A stretch of 45,342 nucleotides of DNA from Candidatus Gastranaerophilales bacterium (GTDB lineage Bacteria > Cyanobacteriota > Vampirovibrionia > Gastranaerophilales > Gastranaerophilaceae): NCBI GenBank assembly GCA_944325555.1, contig CALVAN010000017.1:1-45342 (forward strand), in the 5' to 3' direction. The notes beneath the pieces are model-generated. The model saw nothing but the letters and a program-made list of their open reading frames with translations, made no database searches and was not told the origin of the DNA. The first letter of the stretch is position 1. Every line of letters starts with the position of its first letter. This document shows positions 1 through 8,970 of this stretch, piece after piece. The translations under genes were made by a program, and so were the position numbers.

Positions 1-150
1 CTAGACTCGGCGCCACTCGCTACCTCTCACAAACAATTCACTGGATTGTTTGCTCGGCAGAGTGTGTACCACTCCTAGCTTGAGATGTAGGCGAGTTTAC
101 GAGCCGTACATATCAGGATGCCCTTGGGTACAAGCGAGGTCCCACTCAGA
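1..150. other. Unassigned foldable region, possible structured RNA
   Basis: No convincing open reading frame is present. Bases 15-29 pair with 81-96 in a 14-bp helix with one bulge and one mismatch. The enclosed segment holds two perfect hairpins: 31-37 with 45-51 (AAACAAT/ATTGTTT) and 60-64 with 70-74 (GAGTG/CACTC). The stretch is less AT-rich than its surroundings. I could not match it to tmRNA, RNase P, 6S, SRP RNA, rRNA or a riboswitch by eye. The strand is unknown, and the window may start inside the element. Confidence 0.35.
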
Positions 151-222
151 CATTAACTATTTGCAATATACAGTTCCAAGGTATAAAATACAACAATAGT
201 TTCTATTAAAAGGTATTTATGT

Positions 223-1056
223 ATGAAAAATTGGTGTAAAAATATTTTAGATTATTTTAAACGATATCCGTTTACTTCTTTATCAATATTATTGTCATTG
301 TTGATTAGTTTATATACGTTTTTTATTCTATTTGATGATTTTAAGCCAACCACTTACTCTTTGCTCGGAATTCTCCCCGCTATTATATTCATTTTAGGCG
401 CCTATTTTTGGCAAAAGATTTTTAAAGACAAGCATAAAATAATTCAAGGTGTATTCCTGTTTATTATTAATACAATTTTTCTGTTATGTCAGTTTGGGTA
501 CAGTATAGCAACAGAGATTAACGGAAAATGGCAAATAGAGTTAAGACATCTTAATAATTATAAAAATTATGCAAAAGTTATAAACAGCAATGATGAGTAT
601 TTAAAAGATGTATTCCCTTCCGCAATTCCTGCAGATGCAACAAATATCAGAATGTCAGGCAGTGTATCTTCTCCGTTATCAATTGCCGGTCATAAAAAAA
701 TAGCACTGTCTTTTACTGCAACACCGGAATATATTAATAAAGAATTAAAACGTTTTGAGAATATTAAACCATATAAGGTAAAAAAGTCGGAATTAAAAGA
801 GTATAATGAAACAGATGCTATGTTTAAAGGGAAAAAGAATCCCGTATTAAGACAAAAATTACCTATTGACCATTTAGAAGACGGGGATTATAGCGGGTAT
901 TTTGTAATATTAAAATACGAGTATCCAGATGAAAACCACAAGAACACTTTCAATGGAGGATGCTTGATTAATAAAGACAGCAATAAAATTGTTTATTATT
1001 ATGACAAATTATACGGGGATTATTGTGACGGGTGTTATAAAAAACGTGTAAATTAA
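223..1056 (+). CDS. Hypothetical membrane-anchored protein
   Basis: This 277-residue protein is not recognised. Three hydrophobic stretches lie near residues 17-38, 44-63 and 73-95, and a mostly hydrophilic C-terminal half of about 180 residues follows. That suggests a triple-pass membrane anchor with a soluble domain. The last 40 residues contain four cysteines (NGGCLI, GDYCDGCYK), compatible with a metal site or disulfides. The start has a weak AGG about ten bases upstream. A bidirectional terminator follows the stop, so it is probably a single-gene unit. Function unknown. Confidence 0.7.
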   Translation: MKNWCKNILDYFKRYPFTSLSILLSLLISLYTFFILFDDFKPTTYSLLGILPAIIFILGAYFWQKIFKDKHKIIQGVFLFIINTIFLLCQFGYSIATEINGKWQIELRHLNNYKNYAKVINSNDEYLKDVFPSAIPADATNIRMSGSVSSPLSIAGHKKIALSFTATPEYINKELKRFENIKPYKVKKSELKEYNETDAMFKGKKNPVLRQKLPIDHLEDGDYSGYFVILKYEYPDENHKNTFNGGCLINKDSNKIVYYYDKLYGDYCDGCYKKRVN

Positions 1057-1072
1057 AAACTTGGCATCCTTA

Positions 1073-1110
1073 CCAAAAAGGGCAGCAGGAAGAACCTCTG
1101 CCCTTTTTGG
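1073..1110. terminator. Bidirectional intrinsic terminator
   Basis: A perfect 13-bp inverted repeat (CCAAAAAGGGCAG / CTGCCCTTTTTGG) encloses a 12-nt loop. The A and T runs at its two ends let it work in both directions. It ends the plus-strand membrane gene and, on the minus strand, the Gly tRNA, whose encoded CCA forms its outermost bases. Confidence 0.85.
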
Positions 1111-1182
1111 AGCGGACGACGGGACTCGAACCCGCGGCGTCGACCTTGGGAAGGTCGCATTCTACCACTGAATTACATCCGC
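1108..1182 (-). tRNA. tRNA-Gly (anticodon CCC)
   Basis: Read on the minus strand, the acceptor stem GCGGATG pairs with CGTCCGC, followed by T and an encoded CCA. The anticodon stem CGACC/GGTCG closes a seven-base loop TTCCCAA with anticodon CCC, which reads GGG. The T-arm holds GGTTCGAGTC. Length and stems are normal. The encoded CCA overlaps the downstream terminator hairpin. Confidence 0.95.
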
Positions 1183-1220
1183 ATATTCTGATTTACTCTA
1201 CTATAATATCACTAAATAAT

Positions 1221-2087
1221 TTATTGAATAATATTTGTTTTTCCTGATTTTATATCAAATACAATAACCCTGTGGCTGAACATATCCGAAATGTACAGTT
1301 TTTGCCCGTTTAATGCAATATCGGCAGGAGTCATTCCGCTTTGCATAAAGACCGGTTTTTCTACCCCGGTTTCAGTATCTATGGAAATTACCGAAGATGT
1401 ATGCCAATCTGAAACATAGACAAACTTTCCGTCAGGTGATACAGCAACACCGTCATATAATCCCGGTGTCATATTCAATTTTTGTGCAACCGGATTATTT
1501 TTATCTTTTACTGTATATACAACATTTTCAGAAGTAATATTTTTGTAATCTGAAGGTATAGAAGCAATATAAATAGTATTGTCAAATGCTGCAATGCCGT
1601 TTGGAGAAGGAATAGTAAGCCACTTTTGTGGTAACAAATTTTTTTCTTTTAAATTGATTTTATAAACACAATCCTTATCAGTTGCTGTTACAAACAACTC
1701 ATCACCTGAGAGTACAATATCATTCAGTGTTTTAACCTCAGGTTCAAAACCGATAATACCTGCCAACTTTTTGCTGGTCAAGTTATAAACAACGATATTT
1801 TTTCTGTTGCAAACATACAATTTGTTTTTATACACAGCCATTGCCGTCGGTTGATTCAATATTCCTTTTGCAGGAATAAAAGATTTTATCTTTTTATTTT
1901 TGTAATAAACGATATTGCCCGTGATTTCGTTTTCTTTGGGAGTGTGTTCCTGCGTTCCGTAATTTGATATCAACAACCCGTTGTTATATGGCAATACACT
2001 TTCATTAAATCTAAAGTTTGTATTTGCAAAAGCCAGACCCGAGCTTGCAAATATAAAAGCAAAAAACAGAACTATATATTTTTTCAT
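1221..2087 (-). CDS. Secreted beta-propeller (YncE/NHL-type) protein
   Basis: Exported protein of about 288 residues built from repeated beta-propeller blades. Motifs such as KLYVCNRKNIVVYNL, DGKFVYVSDWHTSSV and QKLYISDMFSHRVIVFDI are typical of YncE/NHL/SMP-30-like propellers. The reading frame extends upstream to 2153, but I place the start at 2087. There the protein begins MKKYIVLFFAFIFASSGLAFA, a good Sec signal peptide cut after Ala, and the longer version would run through the terminator of the neighbouring hydrolase gene. It probably binds a ligand or protein in the envelope; the substrate cannot be told. Confidence 0.8.
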   Translation of the reverse strand: MKKYIVLFFAFIFASSGLAFANTNFRFNESVLPYNNGLLISNYGTQEHTPKENEITGNIVYYKNKKIKSFIPAKGILNQPTAMAVYKNKLYVCNRKNIVVYNLTSKKLAGIIGFEPEVKTLNDIVLSGDELFVTATDKDCVYKINLKEKNLLPQKWLTIPSPNGIAAFDNTIYIASIPSDYKNITSENVVYTVKDKNNPVAQKLNMTPGLYDGVAVSPDGKFVYVSDWHTSSVISIDTETGVEKPVFMQSGMTPADIALNGQKLYISDMFSHRVIVFDIKSGKTNIIQ

Positions 2088-2139
2088 ATTATAAAACCTA
2101 AAAAATTCTACCATCGATGCAATTATATCATAAAACGAA

Positions 2140-2164
2140 AAGAGGAACGACATTGGTTCCTCTT
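2140..2164 (-). terminator. Intrinsic terminator after the hydrolase gene
   Basis: A perfect 9-bp stem (AAGAGGAAC / GTTCCTCTT) with a 7-nt loop is followed on the minus strand by a T-rich tail. It lies just beyond the stop of the alpha/beta hydrolase gene and just upstream of the propeller gene, separating the two units. Confidence 0.75.
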
Positions 2165-2200
2165 CTGCAATTTATTCCGTTTTATGGTGATTACTGCCTT

Positions 2201-3232
2201 TTATTTTAAGTTCTTATTGAAAAAATCTTCTATCTTATCGAAAGGAATTTTTTCAAGATTGTCGTACAGGTCAACATGGCTTGCCCCTTCAACTATAAGT
2301 AACTCTTTATTTTCGCCTTTTAGTTTTTTAAATGCATCTTCACCGAAGTATCTGCTGTGAGCTTTTTCGCCATGAACAATAAGCACAGCACTTTTTATTT
2401 CGTTACTGTATGAAAGTATTGGCATGTTTATCAATGACAGTGCGGAAGTCACATTCCAATTGCCGTTAGAGTTAATTGAGCGTTCATGGAAACCGCGGTT
2501 TGTTTTATAATAGTTCCAGTAATCTTTTACAAACTGCGGTTCTTCACCGGTAAGTTTTTCAGGCAGACCTGCAGCTTTTGCATAAGATCCGTTTTTGTAA
2601 TCTTCTGTTCTTTGTTTATTCAAACTTTGCTTTAATTCATATCTGCCCTGCTCGTCTATTGTATCGTTGTAACCTTTGGCACTGACTCTTGTCATATCAT
2701 ACATTGTAGAAGCAACTGTTGCTTTTATCCTTGTATCCATTGCAGCTGCATTGATAGCAAAACCGCCGAAACCGCAGATACCCAATATTCCTATTTTATC
2801 AGGATTCACATTTGAATGATTGCTAAGATAATCCACTGCGGCAGAAAAGTCTTCTGTATTTATATCAGGAGATGCAACATTTCTTGGTTCACCTTTGCTT
2901 TCACCTGTAAATGACGGATCAAAAGCTAATGTTATAAAGCCTCTTTGCGCAAGAGTTTGTGCATATAAGCCAGATGCCTGTTCTTTTACTGCACCGAACG
3001 GACCGGACATAGCAATTGCAGGAAGTTTTTCATCTTTTTTTAAGTTTTTCGGTGTGTATAAATCCCCAACCAGAGTTATACCGTATCTGTTTGTAAATTC
3101 AACTTTTTGAACATTAACTTTGTCACTTTGCAGAAATGTTTTATCCCATTTGTTACTTTTTGCCATCGACATATTGCATCCTCCTATTATTAATAATAGT
3201 GTCATAATTGATAACAGTACATTTTTAATCAT
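2201..3232 (-). CDS. Alpha/beta hydrolase, probable lipoprotein
   Basis: This 343-residue protein has an alpha/beta-hydrolase fold of the dienelactone hydrolase / YcjY-like group. An N-terminal hydrophobic stretch ends in IIGGC (Cys19), a plausible lipobox, so it may be lipid-anchored outside the cytoplasm. The nucleophile elbow reads GICGFGG at 151-157, with Cys153 at the position usually held by Ser, as in dienelactone hydrolases. Further triad candidates are the His in EGASHVDLYD (His319) and an upstream acidic residue. The substrate is unknown. It has its own terminator and is the downstream neighbour of an acetyltransferase gene on the same strand. Confidence 0.8.
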   Translation of the reverse strand: MIKNVLLSIMTLLLIIGGCNMSMAKSNKWDKTFLQSDKVNVQKVEFTNRYGITLVGDLYTPKNLKKDEKLPAIAMSGPFGAVKEQASGLYAQTLAQRGFITLAFDPSFTGESKGEPRNVASPDINTEDFSAAVDYLSNHSNVNPDKIGILGICGFGGFAINAAAMDTRIKATVASTMYDMTRVSAKGYNDTIDEQGRYELKQSLNKQRTEDYKNGSYAKAAGLPEKLTGEEPQFVKDYWNYYKTNRGFHERSINSNGNWNVTSALSLINMPILSYSNEIKSAVLIVHGEKAHSRYFGEDAFKKLKGENKELLIVEGASHVDLYDNLEKIPFDKIEDFFNKNLK

Positions 3233-3296
3233 TTTTAAACTCCTTGTTGAAAATTATGTTTTTTAAATCTAATCGTCTTCTCAAGCTGTTTGTGCA

Positions 3297-3866
3297 TTAT
3301 GTTTTTATTTCTTTTATAATTACTGCAGGATTTCCTGCTACAACTACATTTTCAGGAACACTTTTTGTTACGACGCTGCCTGCACCAATTATGGCTCCGT
3401 CACCTATTTCTACCCCGGGTAAAATTGTACAATCGGAACCTATCCACACTTTTTGTCCTATAACAACAGGCTTTGGTGTAATATTGGCACGGAAATTCGG
3501 AGACAAATCATGATTGAGAGTTATAATCGTTGTGTTATGACCGATTAATGTATTATCACCAATCGTAATGCCGCCTTGATCCTGAAAACGGCAGCAGGCG
3601 TTTATAAAAACATTTTTTCCTATTGTTATATTTTTGCCGCAATCAGTGTAAAAAGGCGGAAACATCCTAAATGATACATCTACTTTTTTTCCGGTAAGTT
3701 CTGAAAACAGTTTAATTATTTCTTCCGGTGTGTTGTATTTGTTATTTATTTGTGCGGTTATTTTTAATGCATCCTGACTGAGCTTATGGAACATCTCCAT
3801 AAGTTCTGATCCTGCAATTACAGGTTGTTGTTCACTCATTGATTTTAAAAATTCATTCATATCCAT
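3297..3866 (-). CDS. Hexapeptide-repeat sugar O-acetyltransferase
   Basis: 189-residue member of the left-handed beta-helix acetyltransferases (maltose/galactoside acetyltransferase type). It would move an acetyl group from acetyl-CoA to a sugar hydroxyl in the cytoplasm. Hexapeptide repeats run from about residue 78 to 180 ([54 protein letters not shown]). The likely catalytic histidine is His119 in TLNHDLSP. The C-terminal [12 protein letters not shown] matches the usual family ending. Length is normal. It lies 65 bases upstream of the hydrolase gene, so cotranscription is possible. Confidence 0.88.
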   Translation of the reverse strand: MDMNEFLKSMSEQQPVIAGSELMEMFHKLSQDALKITAQINNKYNTPEEIIKLFSELTGKKVDVSFRMFPPFYTDCGKNITIGKNVFINACCRFQDQGGITIGDNTLIGHNTTIITLNHDLSPNFRANITPKPVVIGQKVWIGSDCTILPGVEIGDGAIIGAGSVVTKSVPENVVVAGNPAVIIKEIKT

Positions 3867-3951
3867 AAGGTTATTATTTACTATTATTTTAAAAATAGCA
3901 AATACCTATATTGAATATTAAAAAATACTCAATAAGCATAACTAAATTTTA

Positions 3952-5007
3952 TCATCTTGATTCCCTGACGGTTATCACGAGTCTGCCGTTAAAATAACTG
4001 CCGTCAACAATAAAATATCTGTTATTATCCGACTTTGGCAAAGTATAGTAATGATTATTACCGGAATTTTTTATAAAATTATACAGCTCAATCAAAAACT
4101 CACCGTCCTTTGTGCGGGTTGCTGATACTATCTTAAATCTGCTCGTTCTATAGTCTTTTGTTGTTCTTTTATTACATACAAACGGATAAATGTGAGCAGA
4201 AATCACTTTGTTGTTGCCTAATTCATTTATTTTACTATCGGTGTATGATCTATAGGTATGTTCTACATTACGGCATCTGCGGCAAACATTATAATATTTA
4301 TTTTCCATTGATCTTACTGATATGTTTGACACGTTCATATTTTTATCAAGAACAAAACGGAATTCCGTTGCATACTTCCGAGGGAAAGAAACATTGTCCC
4401 AAAAGTATCTGACAAGTTTCTTTTCCAAAAAACGAGCACTCAAAATTTCCTTAGGTTTTTGCGGAATTTTGTTTTGTTTTTTCAAAACTTTGCTTTGTCT
4501 TTGCAATACTTTCGCCGTTCTGCTGTTTTCTGTATTTATATCCGCAGCTGTTGTGTCAAGAATTTCAGTTGTTTGTGTTGTTATGCCTGTTATTTTATTT
4601 ACAGAAGCAATTGAGCATTGAGTACCTGTACAATTTTCGCCTTCTTGAGTTTGTGACAATTTGTTGTCTTTCAAAACTTTTCCTACCTGAGATTGAGGCG
4701 TTGTTAAATTATCTTGTTTGATCTGCTGAGCGGAAATATTTTGAATATCATCTGCCATTGAAAGGTTATTTTCTGCTTGTAATGTTGGTTCAATTTCAAG
4801 AATTACATGTTCTGCTTCATTTTCCGGTCGTTTAGCGGATTGTTGTGTTTCTTTTATTTGCGTTTCATTATTCGCTGCAATATTTTCAATATTTACCCGA
4901 TCCTTTGTTAAAGTTTGTGCATTTTTGTCTGACGGCATTTTTATTGCTATTGCAAATATAAGTACAGCTAGAATAAAAACAGTAATTATAAACAATTTTT
5001 TTGCCAC
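3952..5007 (-). CDS. TonB/TolA-like envelope protein, paralogue 1
   Basis: 351 residues: one N-terminal transmembrane helix (about 5-24), a long low-complexity linker rich in Q, T, N and K (about 30-190), then a folded C-terminal domain of about 150 residues with an FPRKYATEFRFVLDKNMNVSNISVRS segment split by loops. The order resembles TonB or TolA, which span the periplasm and act on outer-membrane partners. A CRRCRNVEH insertion with a cysteine pair is specific to this copy. GTG start with AAGG about ten bases upstream. The gene upstream is a clear but diverged duplicate. A TonB function is inferred from architecture only. Confidence 0.6.
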   Translation of the reverse strand: MAKKLFIITVFILAVLIFAIAIKMPSDKNAQTLTKDRVNIENIAANNETQIKETQQSAKRPENEAEHVILEIEPTLQAENNLSMADDIQNISAQQIKQDNLTTPQSQVGKVLKDNKLSQTQEGENCTGTQCSIASVNKITGITTQTTEILDTTAADINTENSRTAKVLQRQSKVLKKQNKIPQKPKEILSARFLEKKLVRYFWDNVSFPRKYATEFRFVLDKNMNVSNISVRSMENKYYNVCRRCRNVEHTYRSYTDSKINELGNNKVISAHIYPFVCNKRTTKDYRTSRFKIVSATRTKDGEFLIELYNFIKNSGNNHYYTLPKSDNNRYFIVDGSYFNGRLVITVRESR

Positions 5008-5075
5008 GTGGAATATTCCTTAAATTTTCAAATGTATTTTATACTAATAACGATTATTCTATCGATTTGTTCAAT

Positions 5076-6152
5076 TTAATTTTGTGTAACCGTAATATAC
5101 AGATTATTCGCAAAATAATTTATTGCAACGGAGTAAAATTCCGATTCTTTCTCTGTGGGTATATCATTAACAAAGCTTTTTCCCAATTTTTTAATAGCTC
5201 CATACAATTCAAGTATAAATTCACCGTCAGGAGTCGCTGATGCAGCCACTGCTTTATTTTCGCCATTATTTGTATTACCGGAATATACTTTATTGTTTAA
5301 TATTTTTTCATCAGGCTGATAATAAAATCTGTAGGCATATGAATCATTGCCATCATAATAATCTTTCTCCGTAATTGATGTGATATGTATGCCGGAAATC
5401 GTAAGATTTTTATCAAACATAAACATAACTTGAAATACATATCCGGAAGGGAATTTAAGATTTTCAGACAAATAAGTTTTTAGTGCCGACTCAACATCAT
5501 TAGATTTTAGGACATCTGATGTCTGTGTTTTGGTTATTTTTGACTGCGGAACAGATACTTTTGATGTTGTTGCTGTTTTTTGCTGCTGCGATTTTTGTGC
5601 CGATTGTGTTTTGGGCTTTTCTGTTTGAATTTGTTTTGGTTTGTTTTGGGTATTTGTATATTTTTTTGGCGTCGTTGTTGTGGTAGAAGTTGCTTTTGTT
5701 GTTTGAGTTTTAGGTGTATATATTTCTATTTGAGGTTTATAGCTTTGTGTTGTTGTGTATTGACCACCTGTTTGTTCAGCTGTTTCATTCTCGTCAACAT
5801 CTCTCGCTTTTTGTACTTGCTGTTTGTTTTTTAAGAACTCTGCATATTTGTTTTGCGCACGTTCTTTAAGCTGCAGCATATATTCCTCTCTGCTTAGAGG
5901 CTGAGATTTATCCTGTATTTCTAAATCGGTTTGGGAAAAATTATCAATATTTTGGGTTTCAATTTCTCTGTTAGTTGCAGTTTTTGTATTTTCAATGTGT
6001 TCTTTTGCGTTTTGTATGTTGTTTTCTTGGGTTAATAGAATACCTGACGAAGAAAAAATATTTATGTTTTTGTTTAATTGAGGATTTAGTAAAATAACTA
6101 TCATCGTTATAAGTATTATAAAAATAAACGCAAAAAGTATATTAATTTTCAT
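5076..6152 (-). CDS. TonB/TolA-like envelope protein, paralogue 2
   Basis: 358 residues with the same plan as the downstream gene: one N-terminal transmembrane helix (about 3-22), a Q/T/K-rich linker to about residue 225, and a C-terminal domain starting LKTYLSENLKFPSGYVFQV. Matching blocks include MFMFDKNLTISGI versus FVLDKNMNVSNI, and TPDGEFILELYGAIKK versus TKDGEFLIELYNFIK. The linkers share composition but not sequence. The pair is therefore a tandem duplication in which the linkers drifted faster than the C-terminal domains. No cysteine insertion is seen here. The ligand or partner is unknown. Confidence 0.6.
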   Translation of the reverse strand: MKINILFAFIFIILITMIVILLNPQLNKNINIFSSSGILLTQENNIQNAKEHIENTKTATNREIETQNIDNFSQTDLEIQDKSQPLSREEYMLQLKERAQNKYAEFLKNKQQVQKARDVDENETAEQTGGQYTTTQSYKPQIEIYTPKTQTTKATSTTTTTPKKYTNTQNKPKQIQTEKPKTQSAQKSQQQKTATTSKVSVPQSKITKTQTSDVLKSNDVESALKTYLSENLKFPSGYVFQVMFMFDKNLTISGIHITSITEKDYYDGNDSYAYRFYYQPDEKILNNKVYSGNTNNGENKAVAASATPDGEFILELYGAIKKLGKSFVNDIPTEKESEFYSVAINYFANNLYITVTQN

Positions 6153-6298
6153 ATTGGCAGATATTTCTTATTTAAGTGATATTTGGTTTTTTATAATAAA
6201 ATTTACATTTAGATTATATAGTATATTTTTTGTCATTATCAATACTGTTATCACAGTATTTGGGTTATTTTATTGATTGCTTGTGATATATTGAGTTA

Positions 6299-6745
6299 GT
6301 GGAAATAAAAGAAATTAAAAAAAACAAAGATACATATTTAGACCTTCTCCTTATCGGTGATGAAGACACTAAAATGATTTATAAATATTTGGATAAATCA
6401 TTATTGTTCGCATTGTTTGATAACAGCAGATTAGTTTCTGTTTGTGCAGTTTTGCATATTGATACGGATACAATTGAAATAAAAAATCTTGCAACCTATC
6501 CGCAATATCAAAACAGGGGGTATGCATCAAAACTGTTAAATTTTGTCTTTCAAAAATATACAGGGCAGATAAAAAACGTTATCTTAGGAACCGGAGAAAA
6601 TGAAAAGACACTTAATTTTTATAAAAAAAGAGGATTTTTACAAACACACAGACTAACAAATTTTTTTATAGATAACTACCCTCACCCGATTTTTGAAAAC
6701 GGAAAGCAATTGAAAGATATGATTTATTTAAAGAAGTTTTTATAA
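6299..6745 (+). CDS. GNAT N-acetyltransferase
   Basis: 148-residue single-domain GNAT protein, predicted to transfer acetyl from acetyl-CoA to an amine. The acetyl-CoA-binding motif A is visible as LATYPQYQNRGYASKLLNFV (Q-x-x-R-G-Y-A). Motif B follows in ENEKTLNFYKKRGF, the common N-x-x-A/T-x-x-F-Y-x-x-x-G-F pattern. The start appears to be GTG, since the codon before GAAATAAAAGAAATT gives full domain length. No strong ribosome-binding site is seen. The acceptor cannot be predicted. It sits alone between convergent and divergent neighbours. Confidence 0.85.
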   Translation: MEIKEIKKNKDTYLDLLLIGDEDTKMIYKYLDKSLLFALFDNSRLVSVCAVLHIDTDTIEIKNLATYPQYQNRGYASKLLNFVFQKYTGQIKNVILGTGENEKTLNFYKKRGFLQTHRLTNFFIDNYPHPIFENGKQLKDMIYLKKFL

Positions 6746-6771
6746 TGAAACTATTTGTATATAATACTGAT

Positions 6772-8010
6772 TTAAACAGCATCTGGTTCTATAATATTTT
6801 GTATTGTATCATCTATGGATTTATATAATTCATAGTTTGAACAATGTATTTTATTCATAAGAGCTTTTGCATTATTCACATCTTCATTTGTAAAACAGGA
6901 TATATGCCATTTTGCGTCTTGTTTTCTTTTCTTATTGGCAAAAGGAAATTTCTTTGCCGAAGATTGAACTCCTGTTTTATTTGGAATTTTTAGTATGCTT
7001 GTAAAATCCTTCATTAGATATTCATCAATTTTTGATTGTTCAAATAAAAACTTTTTCAATACAGCTAATCTTTCTTTTTTAGTAACAAATTCAAGTATTG
7101 TAGGGTCGCCGCCGTATTTTTTTATTGCATAGCTCACTCTTAACTGCAATTCTTGCTGCGGGTTATATCTTTTCAGATTTATTTTGGCTTCTTTTTCATA
7201 TTCACTTTTTACACTTGTTGCACTTTTAAAAAATCTAAAATATTCATAATCCGATTTTCCTAAAGAATGCCCTAATACGTAGATATCTCTAATATCTTCT
7301 GCCTTGATACCGTTTAAGGAGAGTTCAATACAAAGCTCGGTTAAATTAGTTCGGGCCTGCTTATCGGTTTCAAACAACAACCCCTCAACTATATACAAAC
7401 CATAGAACCTGCCGCCTAATTGCCCCAAAATATCCTCAGGCTCATGCGGGTGACTGGAATGTCCGAAAATAATCGACCTTTTATCCTTAGCCTCACCATG
7501 AATATGTATAACATTATCTTTATTTACGCCAAATAAATCTTGTAAGGTAGAAGTATAATTGAAGTTGATAAAAACGCAATTGTCCTTAAATTTAATATTG
7601 CTTTTTGGTTTGTCTTTAATATTGAGTGAATGCACCCAATTACAAAAAGCCGTTTTTAAAATTTTTTGAGCGTTTCTGCCTGATATAAGAAAATCGTTCA
7701 AATCATCCGGCTCCTTGCCGTAGAACATGTTAAGATTGTATGCGTCTAAATATCCGAGCGAATCTTCAAACGTATTCCAAAAATCAAAATAGTCTAAGTC
7801 CTGATCTGCTATGTCACCGTATATAAGTTCCACAGGGGTAATTTTTTTGATTTTATTTTCTTTCCGGACGGTAACTTCTTTTATTTTAAGCTTTTTACAG
7901 ATTTCAAACCTGTGCTGCATATAATAGTTATAAAAATCTTTATAACTTGTTTTTAAGTTCTGCCATAAATCAAAACCGTTGCCGATTATAACCAGCGTAT
8001 CTTTTTTCAT
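6772..8010 (-). CDS. AbiH-family abortive infection protein
   Basis: 412 residues with the features of the AbiH family of phage-resistance proteins. The N-terminus reads LVIIGNGFDLWQNLKTSYKDF (nucleotide-binding-like GNGFD at 10-14). A central FINFNYTSTL block and an IHIHGEAKDKRSIIFGHS block (the F-N-Y-T and H-x-H-G signatures) follow. AbiH was first described as an abortive infection system that blocks phage multiplication. The mechanism is not settled, so only the family is claimed. It stands alone on the minus strand, 3.5 kb from the probable prophage attachment site, which fits a chromosomal defence gene near an integration hotspot. Confidence 0.85.
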   Translation of the reverse strand: MKKDTLVIIGNGFDLWQNLKTSYKDFYNYYMQHRFEICKKLKIKEVTVRKENKIKKITPVELIYGDIADQDLDYFDFWNTFEDSLGYLDAYNLNMFYGKEPDDLNDFLISGRNAQKILKTAFCNWVHSLNIKDKPKSNIKFKDNCVFINFNYTSTLQDLFGVNKDNVIHIHGEAKDKRSIIFGHSSHPHEPEDILGQLGGRFYGLYIVEGLLFETDKQARTNLTELCIELSLNGIKAEDIRDIYVLGHSLGKSDYEYFRFFKSATSVKSEYEKEAKINLKRYNPQQELQLRVSYAIKKYGGDPTILEFVTKKERLAVLKKFLFEQSKIDEYLMKDFTSILKIPNKTGVQSSAKKFPFANKKRKQDAKWHISCFTNEDVNNAKALMNKIHCSNYELYKSIDDTIQNIIEPDAV

Positions 8011-8158
8011 ACAAATCCTTTGTTAATTTTTTAATTAAACAAAAGTAAATAACTAAAAAATTTAGAGTTAATAATAAATATATTTCTATATTATAATCCG
8101 CAATATATATCATTATTATACATTAAACGTTGAATTAATTGTGTGATAACATTGATTT

Positions 8159-8569
8159 ATGCACTATAAAAAATTTAACGCATTAAACGATGATATTGTT
8201 TTTATAAGAGAATCTGTTTTTGTTAAAGAACAGGGCTTTCAAAATGAATTTGACGATACTGACAAATACTGCACGCATATTGTATTTTATGACGAATCAA
8301 AGCCTGTTGCAGTGTGCAGATATTTTAAAGAAAACGGAGTTTACCATCTGGGCAGAGTTGCAATAATAAAAGATTATCGGGGCAAGCATCTCGGAAATTA
8401 CATCCTGCAGACGGCAGAAAATGAAATAAAAAAAGATGGCGGAAATTATATTGTTGTATCCGCACAGATGAGAGTAAAAGACTTTTACGCAAAGAACGGA
8501 TACAAAGAATCCGGTAAAATATATTTTGACGAATACTGCGAGCACATAAAAATGATAAAACTCTTGTAA
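8159..8569 (+). CDS. GNAT N-acetyltransferase, ElaA-like
   Basis: 136 residues of the GNAT fold. It begins with a segment common in ElaA-like members (VFIRESVFVKEQGFQNEFD), followed by motif A (LGRVAIIKDYRGKHLGNYIL, R-G-x-x-L-G) and a C-terminal FYAKNGYKESGKIYFDEYCEH block. Predicted cytoplasmic acetyl-CoA-dependent acetyltransferase; substrate unknown. It is the last ordinary gene before the repeat-rich accessory zone, and a mobile repeat starts 35 bases after its stop codon. Confidence 0.88.
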   Translation: MHYKKFNALNDDIVFIRESVFVKEQGFQNEFDDTDKYCTHIVFYDESKPVAVCRYFKENGVYHLGRVAIIKDYRGKHLGNYILQTAENEIKKDGGNYIVVSAQMRVKDFYAKNGYKESGKIYFDEYCEHIKMIKLL

Positions 8570-8603
8570 AAAAGATATACCTTGGGGTGTTTTTAAAAGA
8601 TTA

Positions 8604-8799
8604 GTAGGTTGGGCATACCTGCCCAACGATAAAATTGGACATTAATTGGACTGTAAAAATTCTTAAATTTGAATAAGCATCAGGCTAATTTAAAAGTATC
8701 ATTTGTAAATCAAAGTCCTAATAAAGTCCTGTTCAGTCCAGTTTAAAAACAATGCATCACAGAATTTCCGACGGCTAATGTTTAGAGTTGTTGGGCAAG
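8604..8799 (+). repeat. MITE-like repeat, copy 1 (right end incomplete)
   Basis: About 196 bp nearly identical to the complete copy at 11138-11347. It starts with the palindromic left end GTAGGTTGGGCATACCTGCC and runs to GTTGTTGGGCAAG, where the match stops abruptly and unrelated sequence containing inverted 19-bp units begins. It contains no open reading frame. Confidence 0.85.
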
Positions 8800-8815
8800 T
8801 TGTAAAGAACAACCA

Positions 8816-8860
8816 GTTCAGGAATATTTGACAGACAGTTCAGGAATTTTGGGACAGATA
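8816..8860. repeat. Inverted counterpart of the downstream 19-bp repeat block
   Basis: Two adjacent units, one degenerate (CAGTTCAGGAATATTTGACAG) and one exact (TTCAGGAATTTTGGGACAG). They are the reverse complement of the units at 9630-9724. Together the two blocks bracket the 8971-9507 gene like the ends of a mobile element. Confidence 0.75.
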
Positions 8861-8970
8861 AATTTAGAAACTTAAATTAATGTTATAAAATATTATATTA
8901 ATTAAAATAGCAAAAAAAAAATTTACAGTTTTTATATTTTCATACGCAACCAAATAGGAGATATTAATAA

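Noticed and set aside
8297-8626. 109-codon minus-strand frame over the second GNAT gene
   Set aside because: Antisense to a clear GNAT gene; its first codons (MGRYAQPTN) come from the MITE end.
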